Assembly (NCBI GenBank): GCA_001724355.1
Contig: MEEF01000015.1
Coordinates: forward strand, 1 to 46,397
Source: Mesorhizobium sp. SCN 65-20
Lineage (GTDB): Bacteria > Pseudomonadota > Alphaproteobacteria > Rhizobiales > Rhizobiaceae
Direction of reading: 5' to 3'
Length of the DNA: 46,397 bases
Below the pieces are notes generated by a model that worked only from the letters and a program-made list of their open reading frames with translations, did no database searches and was not told where the DNA came from. Positions 32,614 through 40,082 of the stretch are shown piece by piece. Made by a program: the position numbers and the translations under genes. Position 1 is the first letter of the stretch, and every line of letters begins with the position of its first letter.

Positions 32614-33650
32614 CCGGGTCGCCTGTCCTGGGCCCAGTCGCCCAGCGCCACGTCCAGCCTTCGCCACTCGACCTCGGTTCCGGGAACGCCGCAGCGCAGT
32701 TGCGTCGGCCGGTCGGCGAAGCTGCGCACCAGGATACCCTGCCTGCCCAGCGCCCGGAACAGGTCGGCCGCGTCATGAATGTCGACGTGGCGGAACAGCG
32801 AAGTGCCGCCGGTGGTCACCACGCCCGCCCGCGCAAATGCCTGGTCGAGGCGGCCCGCCGCCTTCGCCAGGGTTTCGCGCATCTCCGCCTGCCATGCCAC
32901 GTCCGACAGCGCCTTTATGCCGTATTCCAGCGCAGGCACCGCCACCGACCAGGGCCCGAGCTCTTCCTCGAGCCGCTCGGCGACCGATGCGTGCGCGATT
33001 GCGAAACCGAGCCTGATACCCGCCAGCCCGAAGAACTTTCCGAACGAGCGAAGGACGACGATGCCCCCGAGGTCGACGTCGCCGGCCAGGCTTTCGGAAC
33101 GGGGGCCGACATCCATGAAGGCTTCGTCGACCACCAGCAGGCCGCCCTTCGCGCGCTGTTTCGCTGCGAGTTCCAGCAGTTGAACGCGCGACACGACCCT
33201 GCCGTCCGGATTGTTCGGATTGACCAGCACCGCAAGGTCCGCTTCCGCCAGGCGCTCGAAGGAGCGGACTTCGGCGACCTCGTGGCCGGCGATCGCGGCT
33301 GCGCGCGCATGTTCCTGGTAGGTCGGCCCCAGCACGAAAGCGCGTCCCGGCGGCACCAGCGAGGCGATGCGCGGCAAGAGGATCTGCGTGCCTGGCGCCG
33401 GCACGACGTTGTCGGCCGCAGGCGCGCCATAGGCGGCGGCGGCCACCGCGGCGAGGTCGCGCGCGCGGCCCGGCTCGGGCAGCCGCGACAAGGCTGTGGC
33501 AGGCAATTCGAAAAGCGGATAGGAGTGTGGGCTGATCCCGGTCGAAAGGTCGACGAAGGGTTGCGGCGCTCCAGGGAACAGCGCCCTCGCCCGTTCCAGG
33601 CTCCCGCCGTGTTCGACCGTCCCAGTCCTACGTCCTGCAAGAAGCGTCAT
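32610..33650 (-). CDS. cobD: L-threonine-O-3-phosphate decarboxylase (cobalamin synthesis)
   Basis: The 346-residue PLP enzyme decarboxylates threonine phosphate to (R)-1-aminopropan-2-yl phosphate, the linker of the cobalamin nucleotide loop. Markers are the N-terminal HGGSLERARALFPGAPQPFVDLSTGISP, VLVNPNNPDGRVVS, VVDEAFMD and the PLP lysine Lys205 in RSFGKFFGLAGIRLGF. The name cobC is used for the same enzyme in Pseudomonas denitrificans and rhizobial nomenclature. It is divergent from cbiB, with the two start codons overlapping in CATG (33648-33651). AGGAAGGA lies some 12 bases upstream of the ATG, within the start of cbiB. It overlaps the PTP-fold gene by 4 bases at its end. Confidence 0.93.
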   Translation of the reverse strand: MTLLAGRRTGTVEHGGSLERARALFPGAPQPFVDLSTGISPHSYPLFELPATALSRLPEPGRARDLAAVAAAAYGAPAADNVVPAPGTQILLPRIASLVPPGRAFVLGPTYQEHARAAAIAGHEVAEVRSFERLAEADLAVLVNPNNPDGRVVSRVQLLELAAKQRAKGGLLVVDEAFMDVGPRSESLAGDVDLGGIVVLRSFGKFFGLAGIRLGFAIAHASVAERLEEELGPWSVAVPALEYGIKALSDVAWQAEMRETLAKAAGRLDQAFARAGVVTTGGTSLFRHVDIHDAADLFRALGRQGILVRSFADRPTQLRCGVPGTEVEWRRLDVALGDWAQDRRPG

Positions 33651-34617
33651 GTTCGTTCCACTGTCCTTCCTGTCGCTTCTGATCGAGCTGGGCGTCGGCT
33701 ATCCCGACCGGCTTGTGCGGGCCATCGGCCACCCGGTGATCTGGATCGGCAAGCTGATATCCTTTCTCGACAAGGGCCTCAACCGCGCCACCGACTCCGA
33801 CGCCAGGCGCCGCATTCTGGGCGTCGTAGCCCTCGTCCTGATCGTGCTCGTGCCGGGAGCGATCGCCTATGCCGCCGAAAGAGCGTTCGGGCTCGTGCCG
33901 TTCGGCATCGTGCTCACGGCCATCGCCGGCAGCAGTCTGGTCGCGCAGCGCAGCCTGGGCAAGCACGTCCGCGCCGTCGCCGACGCGCTCGACACCGGCG
34001 GCATCGAGGCCGGACGCAAGGCCGTGTCCCAGATCGTCGGCCGCGACCCCGAACGCCTGGACGAGGCCGGCGTCAGCCGTGCCGCGATCGAGAGCCTGGC
34101 GGAGAACTTCTCCGACGGCATCGTCGCCCCTGCCTTCTGGCTTGCCGCGGGCGGCCTTGCCGGGGGTGCGGCCTACAAGGCTGCAAACACCGCCGATTCC
34201 ATGATCGGACACCGCACGCCGCGCCACAAGGCGTTCGGATGGGCTGCGGCACGTTTCGACGACCTGATCAACCTGCCCGCTTCGCGGCTGACCGCGCTGT
34301 TGCTCATCCTTGCCGCCTGGATCGTACCGGAAGCCGATCCGCGCGCTGCCTGGACTGCCGTGCGGCAGGACGCGAAGGAGCACCGCTCCCCCAATGCCGG
34401 GTGGCCCGAGGCGGCCATGGCCGGCGCGCTTGGCCTGGCGCTTGCCGGGCCGCGCGTCTACGGCGGAGTGATCGTACATGATGCCTTCATGGGTGACGGC
34501 GGGCGCCGCGAGGCGACGGCTGCCGATATCCGGGCAGCGCTCCGGCTCTACTGGACGGCGGACGCGCTGCTGGTCGGCTGCCTGGGCCTGATCGCCGCAA
34601 CTGTCTTTGCGCTCTAG
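33649..34617 (+). CDS. cbiB: Adenosylcobinamide-phosphate synthase
   Basis: The 322-residue multi-spanning inner-membrane protein joins aminopropanol phosphate, made by the divergent cobD product, to adenosylcobyric acid. Family marks are the N-terminal LLIELGVGYPDRLVRAIGHPVIWIG, the SLAENFSDGIVAPAFW motif with the following KAANTADSMIGHRTPRH, and the C-terminal AMAGALGLALAGPRVYGG. It is also named cobD in rhizobial nomenclature. The start codon overlaps that of cobD on the opposite strand, and no strong ribosome site precedes it. The stop shares CTAG with the convergent cobO gene (34614-34617). Its promoter must lie inside the cobD coding sequence. Confidence 0.94.
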   Translation: MFVPLSFLSLLIELGVGYPDRLVRAIGHPVIWIGKLISFLDKGLNRATDSDARRRILGVVALVLIVLVPGAIAYAAERAFGLVPFGIVLTAIAGSSLVAQRSLGKHVRAVADALDTGGIEAGRKAVSQIVGRDPERLDEAGVSRAAIESLAENFSDGIVAPAFWLAAGGLAGGAAYKAANTADSMIGHRTPRHKAFGWAAARFDDLINLPASRLTALLLILAAWIVPEADPRAAWTAVRQDAKEHRSPNAGWPEAAMAGALGLALAGPRVYGGVIVHDAFMGDGGRREATAADIRAALRLYWTADALLVGCLGLIAATVFAL

Positions 34618-35228
34618 AACTCGATCCCCTTCTGCGCCTTCACTCCAGCGGCGAAGTGATGCTTGGTCGCGCCCATCTCGGTGACGAGATCGGCCGCCTC
34701 GACCAGCGCCGGCTTGGCGTTGCGGCCGGTGACCACGACGTGCAGCCCTTCACGCCGGCCAGCCAGCGTGGCGACCACCGCTTCGAGGTCGAGATAGTCG
34801 TAGCGCAGTGCGATATTGAGTTCGTCGAGCACGACCAGCGCGATCGACGGATCGGCCAGCAATTCCTGGGCCTTGACCCATGCGGCTCGCGCGGCGGCGA
34901 TGTCGCGGTTGATGTCCTGGGTCTCCCAGGTGAAGCCTTCGCCCATCGTGTGCCAGACGACGCGGTCGCCGAAGGCCGCGAAGGCGTCCTGCTCGCCCGA
35001 ATGCCACGCCCCCTTGATGAACTGGACGACGCCGACGCGGTGGCCGTAGCCCAGCATGCGCAGTGCCAGCCCGAAGGCGGCCGTCGACTTGCCCTTGCCG
35101 GGACCGGTGTTGACGATGAGCAATCCCTTCTCGATGGTCTTGCTCGCCACCTCGGCGTCCTGCACCGCCTTGCGCTTGGCCATCTTGGCGCGATGGCGCT
35201 CGGCTTCCTGTTCGTCGATCGTCTTCAT
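34614..35228 (-). CDS. cobO: Cob(I)yrinic acid a,c-diamide adenosyltransferase
   Basis: The 204-residue CobA/CobO-type ATP:corrinoid adenosyltransferase has the P-loop NTGPGKGKSTAAFGLALR, and GVVQFIKGAWHSGEQDAF, LVVLDELNIALRYDYL and VVVTGRNAKPALVEAADLVTEM match the family closely. It attaches the adenosyl group to the cobalt of corrinoids. The start at 35228 is one base after the cobU stop, so it is the last gene of the cbtB-cbtA-cobU-cobO operon under the cobalamin riboswitch. Confidence 0.96.
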   Translation of the reverse strand: MKTIDEQEAERHRAKMAKRKAVQDAEVASKTIEKGLLIVNTGPGKGKSTAAFGLALRMLGYGHRVGVVQFIKGAWHSGEQDAFAAFGDRVVWHTMGEGFTWETQDINRDIAAARAAWVKAQELLADPSIALVVLDELNIALRYDYLDLEAVVATLAGRREGLHVVVTGRNAKPALVEAADLVTEMGATKHHFAAGVKAQKGIEF

Positions 35229-35229
35229 G

Positions 35230-35739
35230 TCACTTCACTTTCATCGGCAGGCCGGCGACCATGAACAGCACTTCATCGGCCACTGCCGCCACCTGTTGAT
35301 TGAGCCGCCCCGCCGCATCGCGGAAGCGGCGAGCGAGCGCGTTGTCGGGCACAATGCCCAGGCCGACCTCGTTGGCAACGACGAACCAGGGACCGCGCGG
35401 CCGCGCAAGAAGTTCGGCCAGGCTCCCGCTCTCGGCTCCGACGTCGTGCTCGGCCAGCATGTGATTGGTGAGCCACAGCGTCAGGCAATCGACCAGTACG
35501 GGTACCCCGTCCGGAACGCTGCCGAGCGCTCCAACGAGATCGAGCGGCGCATCGAGCGTGTGCCAGCCTTCGCCGCGCCTGCTGCGATGGATGTCGATGC
35601 GCTCGCGCATCTCGTCGTCATAGGCCTGCGCCGTGGCAATGTATGTCCACGGCGCGGGAAATTGGGTGATGAGCTGCTCGGCGTGGGCGCTCTTGCCGGA
35701 GCGCGCACCACCGAGCAGGAATGTCAGCTTCTCAGGCAA
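35230..35739 (-). CDS. cobU: Adenosylcobinamide kinase / adenosylcobinamide-phosphate guanylyltransferase
   Basis: The 169-residue protein carries the family P-loop LTFLLGGARSGKSAHAEQL and the VDCLTLWLTNHML and ANEVGLGIVPDN motifs of CobU/CobP, which phosphorylates adenosylcobinamide and transfers GMP to it. Length fits the family (about 170-180). No ATG occurs near the expected N terminus. I chose TTG 35739 (TTG-CCT-GAG-AAG), which overlaps the end of cbtA by 8 bases, as expected for a coupled gene. It is called cobP in rhizobial nomenclature. Confidence 0.93.
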   Translation of the reverse strand: MPEKLTFLLGGARSGKSAHAEQLITQFPAPWTYIATAQAYDDEMRERIDIHRSRRGEGWHTLDAPLDLVGALGSVPDGVPVLVDCLTLWLTNHMLAEHDVGAESGSLAELLARPRGPWFVVANEVGLGIVPDNALARRFRDAAGRLNQQVAAVADEVLFMVAGLPMKVK

Positions 35740-36487
35740 GGCTGCTGCGCAATGCGCCCTGCTCGCCCATGAAACGGCCGCGGACGAAACCCGCGACCGC
35801 GCCGAGCACGACCCAGAACACGAGGTTCGTGAGCGTGACCGCGACGATGAAGTTGCGGTGCAGATCCGGCGGGATCGGCGTCTCGTGGCTTGCCGGCTGC
35901 GGCGCCCCGACGACATGCGGCGCGACGATCAGCACGAGACCGAGGACCGCGAGCGGCAGCGACTTGCGGAACGCAATCAGCGCGAGACCGGCTGCGGTCC
36001 CGAGCACCGTGAACGTCCACCAGACCTGCCGGGCGGCGAGATCGGCCGCCGGCATCGCCGGCAGTTCGGGCGGCAGGCCGAGGCCGGGCGCCAGGGTGAA
36101 CACGGCAAATCCAGCAAAACCCCAGAACACGCCCTGGCGCCAATTGGCGATGCCGCCGGCGAGTTCCGACACGGCGACCAGGATGAGAGCGAAGGCAACC
36201 CCGCTCACGATGTTGGCGAGCGCCGAATAGGCGAAGCGCTCGAAACCGTCAGTGGGAGCCCAGGCTTCCTCTTGTTCGGCCGGCGCAGCCGCCTGCATGT
36301 CGGCAGGTGCCGTCGCTTCGGCTGCAGGTGCGGGCGCCGCCATATGGTCGTGCCCGCCGGCATTCTCGTAGGTCTCGGCCTTGAAGATCAGCGGATCGGT
36401 TGCATAGGTCTGAAGCGCGGCAAGGATCACGCCGGCCAATAGGCCGCTGATCGCCGCGATGAACACGACGTTGCGAAATACGGACAT
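35732..36487 (-). CDS. cbtA: CbtA cobalt transporter subunit
   Basis: The 251-residue membrane protein has about six membrane segments and the CbtA pattern: N-terminal SVFRNVVFIAAISGLLAGVILAALQTYATDPLI (shown in part by family members), a His- and Ala-rich hydrophilic loop (GGHDHMAAPAP) and the later FVRGRFMGEQGALR end. CbtAB is a predicted cobalt import system found under cobalamin riboswitches in proteobacteria. It lies 16 bases downstream of cbtB and overlaps cobU by 8 bases. The transport role is known from comparative genomics of the family, not from this sequence. Confidence 0.92.
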   Translation of the reverse strand: MSVFRNVVFIAAISGLLAGVILAALQTYATDPLIFKAETYENAGGHDHMAAPAPAAEATAPADMQAAAPAEQEEAWAPTDGFERFAYSALANIVSGVAFALILVAVSELAGGIANWRQGVFWGFAGFAVFTLAPGLGLPPELPAMPAADLAARQVWWTFTVLGTAAGLALIAFRKSLPLAVLGLVLIVAPHVVGAPQPASHETPIPPDLHRNFIVAVTLTNLVFWVVLGAVAGFVRGRFMGEQGALRSSLA

Positions 36488-36503
36488 GTCGAGGGATCTT
36501 CCG

Positions 36504-36683
36504 TCAGTGGCAGGGGAAGGCCATCGAGTGGCGATAGTCGTGGGCAGCGTTGTGCACCACTTCCATCTGCGAGAACCCGAGGAAGCCGACGACGAACAGG
36601 CCGAGCAGTGCAGCCATTGCGAGCTGGAGGTTGCGCGACTGCGTGGAAACGCCGGCGCCGATCGCGGAAGAAACCGTGGTCAT
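36504..36683 (-). CDS. cbtB: CbtB cobalt transporter subunit
   Basis: The 59-residue protein has a single membrane helix (LAMAALLGLFVVGFLGFSQ) followed by a histidine-rich C-terminal tail (VVHNAAHDYRHSMAFPCH), the hallmark of CbtB; the tail is thought to bind cobalt. The start ATG 36683 has AAAGGA 8 bases upstream. A longer open frame to 36788 would run into the riboswitch and is rejected. It is the first gene after the cobalamin riboswitch. Confidence 0.94.
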   Translation of the reverse strand: MTTVSSAIGAGVSTQSRNLQLAMAALLGLFVVGFLGFSQMEVVHNAAHDYRHSMAFPCH

Positions 36684-36730
36684 TTCAATGTCCTTTCGCC
36701 CTCCACCCGAGGGCACAGAGTTCATGTTCC

Positions 36731-36910
36731 GTCGCCGGCAGGTCTCCTGGCTTGCGGATCGACACCCTTCCCCGCCTTCCCGAAGCAAGCTTCAGTGGCA
36801 TTTGGGGAGAGCTAGCCGCACACAGTTGCGGGGGCAGCCGCGGCTTCGGGCGCGAAAAGCCCTCACCGCATTCCCTCTTGATTCCATACGGAACCGACGA
36901 CGCCGGAGAC
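36731..36910 (-). promoter_or_regulatory. Cobalamin (B12) riboswitch controlling cbtB-cbtA-cobU-cobO
   Basis: Read on the minus strand the region shows the ordered blocks of a cobalamin riboswitch: GAGGGAATGCGGTGAGGG at the 5' side, then the B12-box region CGGCTGCCCCCGCAACTG, then GCCACTG (complement of the plus-strand CAGTGGC), then GGGAAGGCGGGGAAGGG, and the closing GCCAGGAGACCTGCC (complement of 36737-36751). It lies 48 bases before the cbtB start. Boundaries are approximate. It should repress the operon when adenosylcobalamin is plentiful. Confidence 0.95.
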
Positions 36911-36980
36911 TATAGAAACAAAAGCCGGGAGCGGCAAACCAAATTCCGACGCGGCCGGGTCCGAATGCGTCGCCGGAAGG

Positions 36981-37670
36981 TCAGTGCTGCGCCGCGATTC
37001 GCTCGGCGACCAGATGCTGAAGACGCCACAGGTGCCGGTCGTGAATGGCCCGCTGCTCGAGGTTCTTCACCAGATTGTACAGGTAGTCGGCAGCCGAGCC
37101 CCAATGGCCGCAGCTCGTCGCGAGCCGCTCCACCACCTCGCCCTCCGAGATCATCCCAGCATAGGCCCTGCCCTTGCGATTGACCACGAACCCCAAGGCC
37201 GTGAGCGGGCCGTTGGCGGTGGAGAGGTTGAGCCAGCGCGGCTTGTAGGTCGACGGCTTGAGGGTCATTTCGCGCCGGAACAGCTTGTCCAGTTGCTGGC
37301 GCCGGTCGCCGTCGGTCAGCTTAAGGGCCACGCCCTTGCACTGGCCGCCGAGGTCCATGGCCATCATCAGGCCCGGCTGCGCCTTGGTCGCGCGCCAGCG
37401 TGTCATGTTGATGCAGAACGAGCGGTGCCAACCGCGAACCAGCGCCACTTTTTCCTCCGTATGCTCGATCTCCGGCTTCCAGATCAGCGAGCCATAGGCG
37501 AACAACCAGATCGGCCCGTCGTCGGGACAGGCCGCGATCGTCTCCTCCACCATCTGCGCGTAGTCGGCATCGCTAAGGTGCAGCGCGTCCGGATCGGGGC
37601 CCGGGTCGGTAACTTCGCGATGGCAGCGCGCCACAAGTTCTTCCGTCAGCGACATGACGCGCCCGCTCAT
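36981..37670 (-). CDS. ChaC-like gamma-glutamylcyclotransferase
   Basis: The 229-residue protein matches the ChaC family: WLFAYGSLIWKPEIEH with the YGSL substrate-binding loop, VRGWHRSFCI, and a region with ALGFVVNRKGRAYAG followed by the C-terminal VERLATSCGHWGSAADYLYN. ChaC enzymes cleave glutathione to 5-oxoproline and Cys-Gly in the cytosol. I chose ATG 37670, which has GGAG and AGAGGG close upstream; ATG 37655 is an alternative without a visible ribosome site. An extension to 37859 would overlap the aldo/keto reductase gene and is rejected. It lies 25 bases downstream of that gene and may be co-transcribed with it. Confidence 0.9.
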   Translation of the reverse strand: MSGRVMSLTEELVARCHREVTDPGPDPDALHLSDADYAQMVEETIAACPDDGPIWLFAYGSLIWKPEIEHTEEKVALVRGWHRSFCINMTRWRATKAQPGLMMAMDLGGQCKGVALKLTDGDRRQQLDKLFRREMTLKPSTYKPRWLNLSTANGPLTALGFVVNRKGRAYAGMISEGEVVERLATSCGHWGSAADYLYNLVKNLEQRAIHDRHLWRLQHLVAERIAAQH

Positions 37671-37695
37671 GGCCCTCTGCTCCAGTCCGTTGGGA

Positions 37696-38520
37696 TCAGT
37701 CCCACTTCGGCGAGAAATCGAAATTGCACAATCGATGATGCCTGACCGACAGCGCCGAGATGGCCGCCATTTCATCATCCAACAAGGAGAAATTAAACAC
37801 ATCCAGATTTTCGCCCAGCCGCTCCCTGCGGCTGGTGCGCGGAATGGCGACCACGCCATCCTGCTGGACGTGCCAGCGCAATACGATCTGGGCAGGCGTG
37901 CGGCCGTGGCGCTCGGCCGCCGCGCGCACCACAGGCTCGCCGAACAGCGTTGCGCCGCGATGGAGCGGACAATAGGACACGAAGGCCATGCCCGCCTCGC
38001 GGCAGATGCCTCGGATCAGCGACTGGTCGAGATAGGGATGATGCTCCGCCTGCTCGGCCACCAGCGGCGCTTCGGAAAGTGCGATTGCCTGCCTGAGCAG
38101 GGCGCTCGGAAAGTTCGACACGCCGATATGCCTCGCCAGTCCTGCCCGACGAACGGCATTCAGGCTCTTCATGGAACCCTCGAGCGGAACTTTGGGATTT
38201 GGCCAGTGGATCAAGAGCAGGTCCACGCTGTCCAGCCCGAGCCGCTTCAGGCTCGCCTCGGCGGAGCGCTCGAGGTCGCCCGGCGCGAGATCCGTCCACC
38301 AGACCTTGGTCGTGACGAACACCTGGTCGCGCGGAAGCCCGGAGGCGCTCAGGCCCTCCCCGACGGCGCTCTCGTTCCCGTAGGCGGCTGCGGTATCGAC
38401 ATGCCGATACCCCAGCGAAAGCGCCTCCGACACCATCCCGACGCAAGCATCGCCGTTCAGGGTCCATGTGCCCAGTCCAATCGCCGGAATCGAAGCGCCG
38501 TTCGCGGAAACTCTGTGCAT
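37696..38520 (-). CDS. Aldo/keto reductase
   Basis: The 274-residue TIM-barrel reductase shows the catalytic tetrad Asp42, Tyr47, Lys72 and His105 (HVDTAAAYGNE, FVTTKVWW, LLLIHWPNP). The C-terminal NADPH motif is in VVAIPRTSRRERLGENLDVF. Closest groups are the 2,5-diketo-gluconate/methylglyoxal reductase types (AKR5-like). I chose ATG 38520 because it starts the canonical first strand; the in-frame start at 38580 would add an arginine-rich stretch with no homology. The physiological substrate is unknown. Confidence 0.93.
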   Translation of the reverse strand: MHRVSANGASIPAIGLGTWTLNGDACVGMVSEALSLGYRHVDTAAAYGNESAVGEGLSASGLPRDQVFVTTKVWWTDLAPGDLERSAEASLKRLGLDSVDLLLIHWPNPKVPLEGSMKSLNAVRRAGLARHIGVSNFPSALLRQAIALSEAPLVAEQAEHHPYLDQSLIRGICREAGMAFVSYCPLHRGATLFGEPVVRAAAERHGRTPAQIVLRWHVQQDGVVAIPRTSRRERLGENLDVFNFSLLDDEMAAISALSVRHHRLCNFDFSPKWD

Positions 38521-38610
38521 GATCCGAACCTCTACTCTCCTCCGCCGCGTTTCGACCATTATACTACTGCAATGGCGCAAGAACGCTCCAGACTCGTGAA
38601 GTGATCATCC

Positions 38611-39609
38611 ATGACGATGCAATTGTCCGCCGCCGCCGTTCAAGCTCGACTCAAGCGCGTTTCGGTGATCGACATCGCGCGCGGCGTAGCCCTCGTCGCC
38701 ATGGCCATCTACCACCTGGCCTGGGACCTCGAGTTCTTCGGATACTCGCCGCCCGGCACCACGGCCTTTGGCTACTGGAAGCTGTTTGCGCGATCCATAG
38801 CGTCGAGCTTCCTCTTCCTCGTGGGCGTCAGCCTGGTGCTCGCCCAGGCCAACGGCATCAGATGGAACAGGTACTGGCGGCGTCTGGCGATGGTCGCCGT
38901 GGCCGCGGCCGTCATCACCGTGGCGACCTGGTTCGCGATGCCGGATACCTTCATCTTCTTCGGCATCCTGCATCAGATAACGCTCGCCAGCGTGCTCGGC
39001 CTCGCCTTCTTGCGCCTGCCGCCGCTGCTGACGCTCGCGATCGCGGTGCTCGTCATCGCGGCGCCACAGTTCCTGCGTTCCGACGCATTCAACCACCCGG
39101 CGCTCTGGTGGATCGGCCTGTCTACCGTCATCCCCCGGTCGAACGACTTCGTCCCGCTGTTCCCCTGGTTTGGCGCCGTCCTTGTCGGTATCGGGACCGC
39201 AGGGCTCGCGCTCAAGGCCGGCCTTTTCGACAGGCTCGCGACGGTACAGGCCGGCGCCTGGTCCCGACCGCTGATCTTCTTCGGGCGGCACAGCCTTGCC
39301 TTCTACCTCATCCATCAGCCCGTACTGATCTCGCTGGTCTGGGTCTTCGCGCAGTTCTTCCCGGCCCAGGTCGAGACGCGGGAAGTCACTTTCCTGAGTT
39401 CCTGCCAACGCTCCTGCGAGCAGAGCCGAGACACAGAATTCTGCGCGCGCTACTGTGCATGCGTGTTGGACGACCTACAGAAGGACGACGCCTTCGACCG
39501 CGTCTATGCCGGCGAGCAGAGCCCGGCGCTGAAGGCACGTGTCGGCACTTCGACCGAAATGTGCTCGGCCAGCGCGGACAGCGGCATGCTGAATGGAGAA
39601 GTGCAATGA
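38611..39609 (+). CDS. DUF1624 (heparan-alpha-glucosaminide acetyltransferase-like) membrane protein with Cys-rich tail
   Basis: The 332-residue protein starts with RVSVIDIARGVALVAMAIYHLAWD, the signature of DUF1624 acyltransferase-like membrane proteins, and has about seven to eight membrane helices up to residue 250 (PLIFFGRHSLAFYLIHQPVL near the end). After the last helix comes a hydrophilic tail with Cys265, Cys269, Cys278, Cys282, Cys284 and Cys318, that is, a CX3C-X8-CX3CXC pattern. The tail's side of the membrane and its role are unknown. The stop overlaps the next start by 4 bases (ATGA at 39606-39609). Acyl donor and acceptor are unknown. Confidence 0.85.
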   Translation: MTMQLSAAAVQARLKRVSVIDIARGVALVAMAIYHLAWDLEFFGYSPPGTTAFGYWKLFARSIASSFLFLVGVSLVLAQANGIRWNRYWRRLAMVAVAAAVITVATWFAMPDTFIFFGILHQITLASVLGLAFLRLPPLLTLAIAVLVIAAPQFLRSDAFNHPALWWIGLSTVIPRSNDFVPLFPWFGAVLVGIGTAGLALKAGLFDRLATVQAGAWSRPLIFFGRHSLAFYLIHQPVLISLVWVFAQFFPAQVETREVTFLSSCQRSCEQSRDTEFCARYCACVLDDLQKDDAFDRVYAGEQSPALKARVGTSTEMCSASADSGMLNGEVQ

Positions 39610-40082
39610 ACGACCGCAACGCAGCCCCAAACAGGGTGCCATGGCCGCCGATCATCTATCTCGCGGCGATCGCGGCGGCGATCGTGCTCGGCCTTCTTTA
39701 CCCCTTGCCCTGGATCACGGAGCCTTTGTCCGACCTCCTGTTTGCGGCGGGCTGGCTCGCCGTGGCGGGTTTCGCGGCCATGGAATTCTCGGCAGTGCGC
39801 GCGCTGAACCGCGCCAAGACGACCATCAGGCCCGACAAGCCGTCCGACCATCTGGTCACCGACGGCGCCTTCTCGTTTACGCGCAACCCGATCTATTTCG
39901 GCAACACGCTTCTGATGATCGGCATCGGCCTGATCGCCGGCAGCCTGTGGTTCATCGGACTTGCGGTGGTCGCCGCCTTCGCCACCCAGAAGCTGGCCAT
40001 CGAGCGCGAGGAAAAGCACCTCCAGGCGCGCTTCGGCAAGAAGTACATCGATTACACCAAAAGGGTCCGGCGCTGGATCTAG
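39606..40082 (+). CDS. Isoprenylcysteine carboxyl methyltransferase-family membrane protein
   Basis: The 158-residue protein has four membrane segments and the C-terminal ICMT/PEMT signature: LVTDGAFSFTRNPIYFGNTLLMIG, then KLAIEREEKHLQARFGKKYIDYTKRVRRW. This cytosolic SAM-binding end is shared by eukaryotic ICMT and bacterial homologues whose substrates are mostly unknown. It is translationally coupled to the DUF1624 gene, so the two may act on the same target. A longer frame from 38601 reads the upstream gene out of frame and is not real. The stop TAG is shared in CTAG with the convergent CPBP gene (40079-40082). Confidence 0.9.
   Translation: MNDRNAAPNRVPWPPIIYLAAIAAAIVLGLLYPLPWITEPLSDLLFAAGWLAVAGFAAMEFSAVRALNRAKTTIRPDKPSDHLVTDGAFSFTRNPIYFGNTLLMIGIGLIAGSLWFIGLAVVAAFATQKLAIEREEKHLQARFGKKYIDYTKRVRRWI

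Noticed and set aside
36459..36815. Plus-strand open frame across the cbtB-riboswitch region
   Set aside because: It is opposite a strongly supported small gene and riboswitch and has no recognisable domain.
38601..40082. Single open frame spanning DUF1624 and ICMT-like regions, suggesting a fusion
   Set aside because: The first two-thirds is out of frame with the DUF1624 protein and has no domain; only the part from 39606 is real. The two genes overlap by ATGA and no frameshift is needed.
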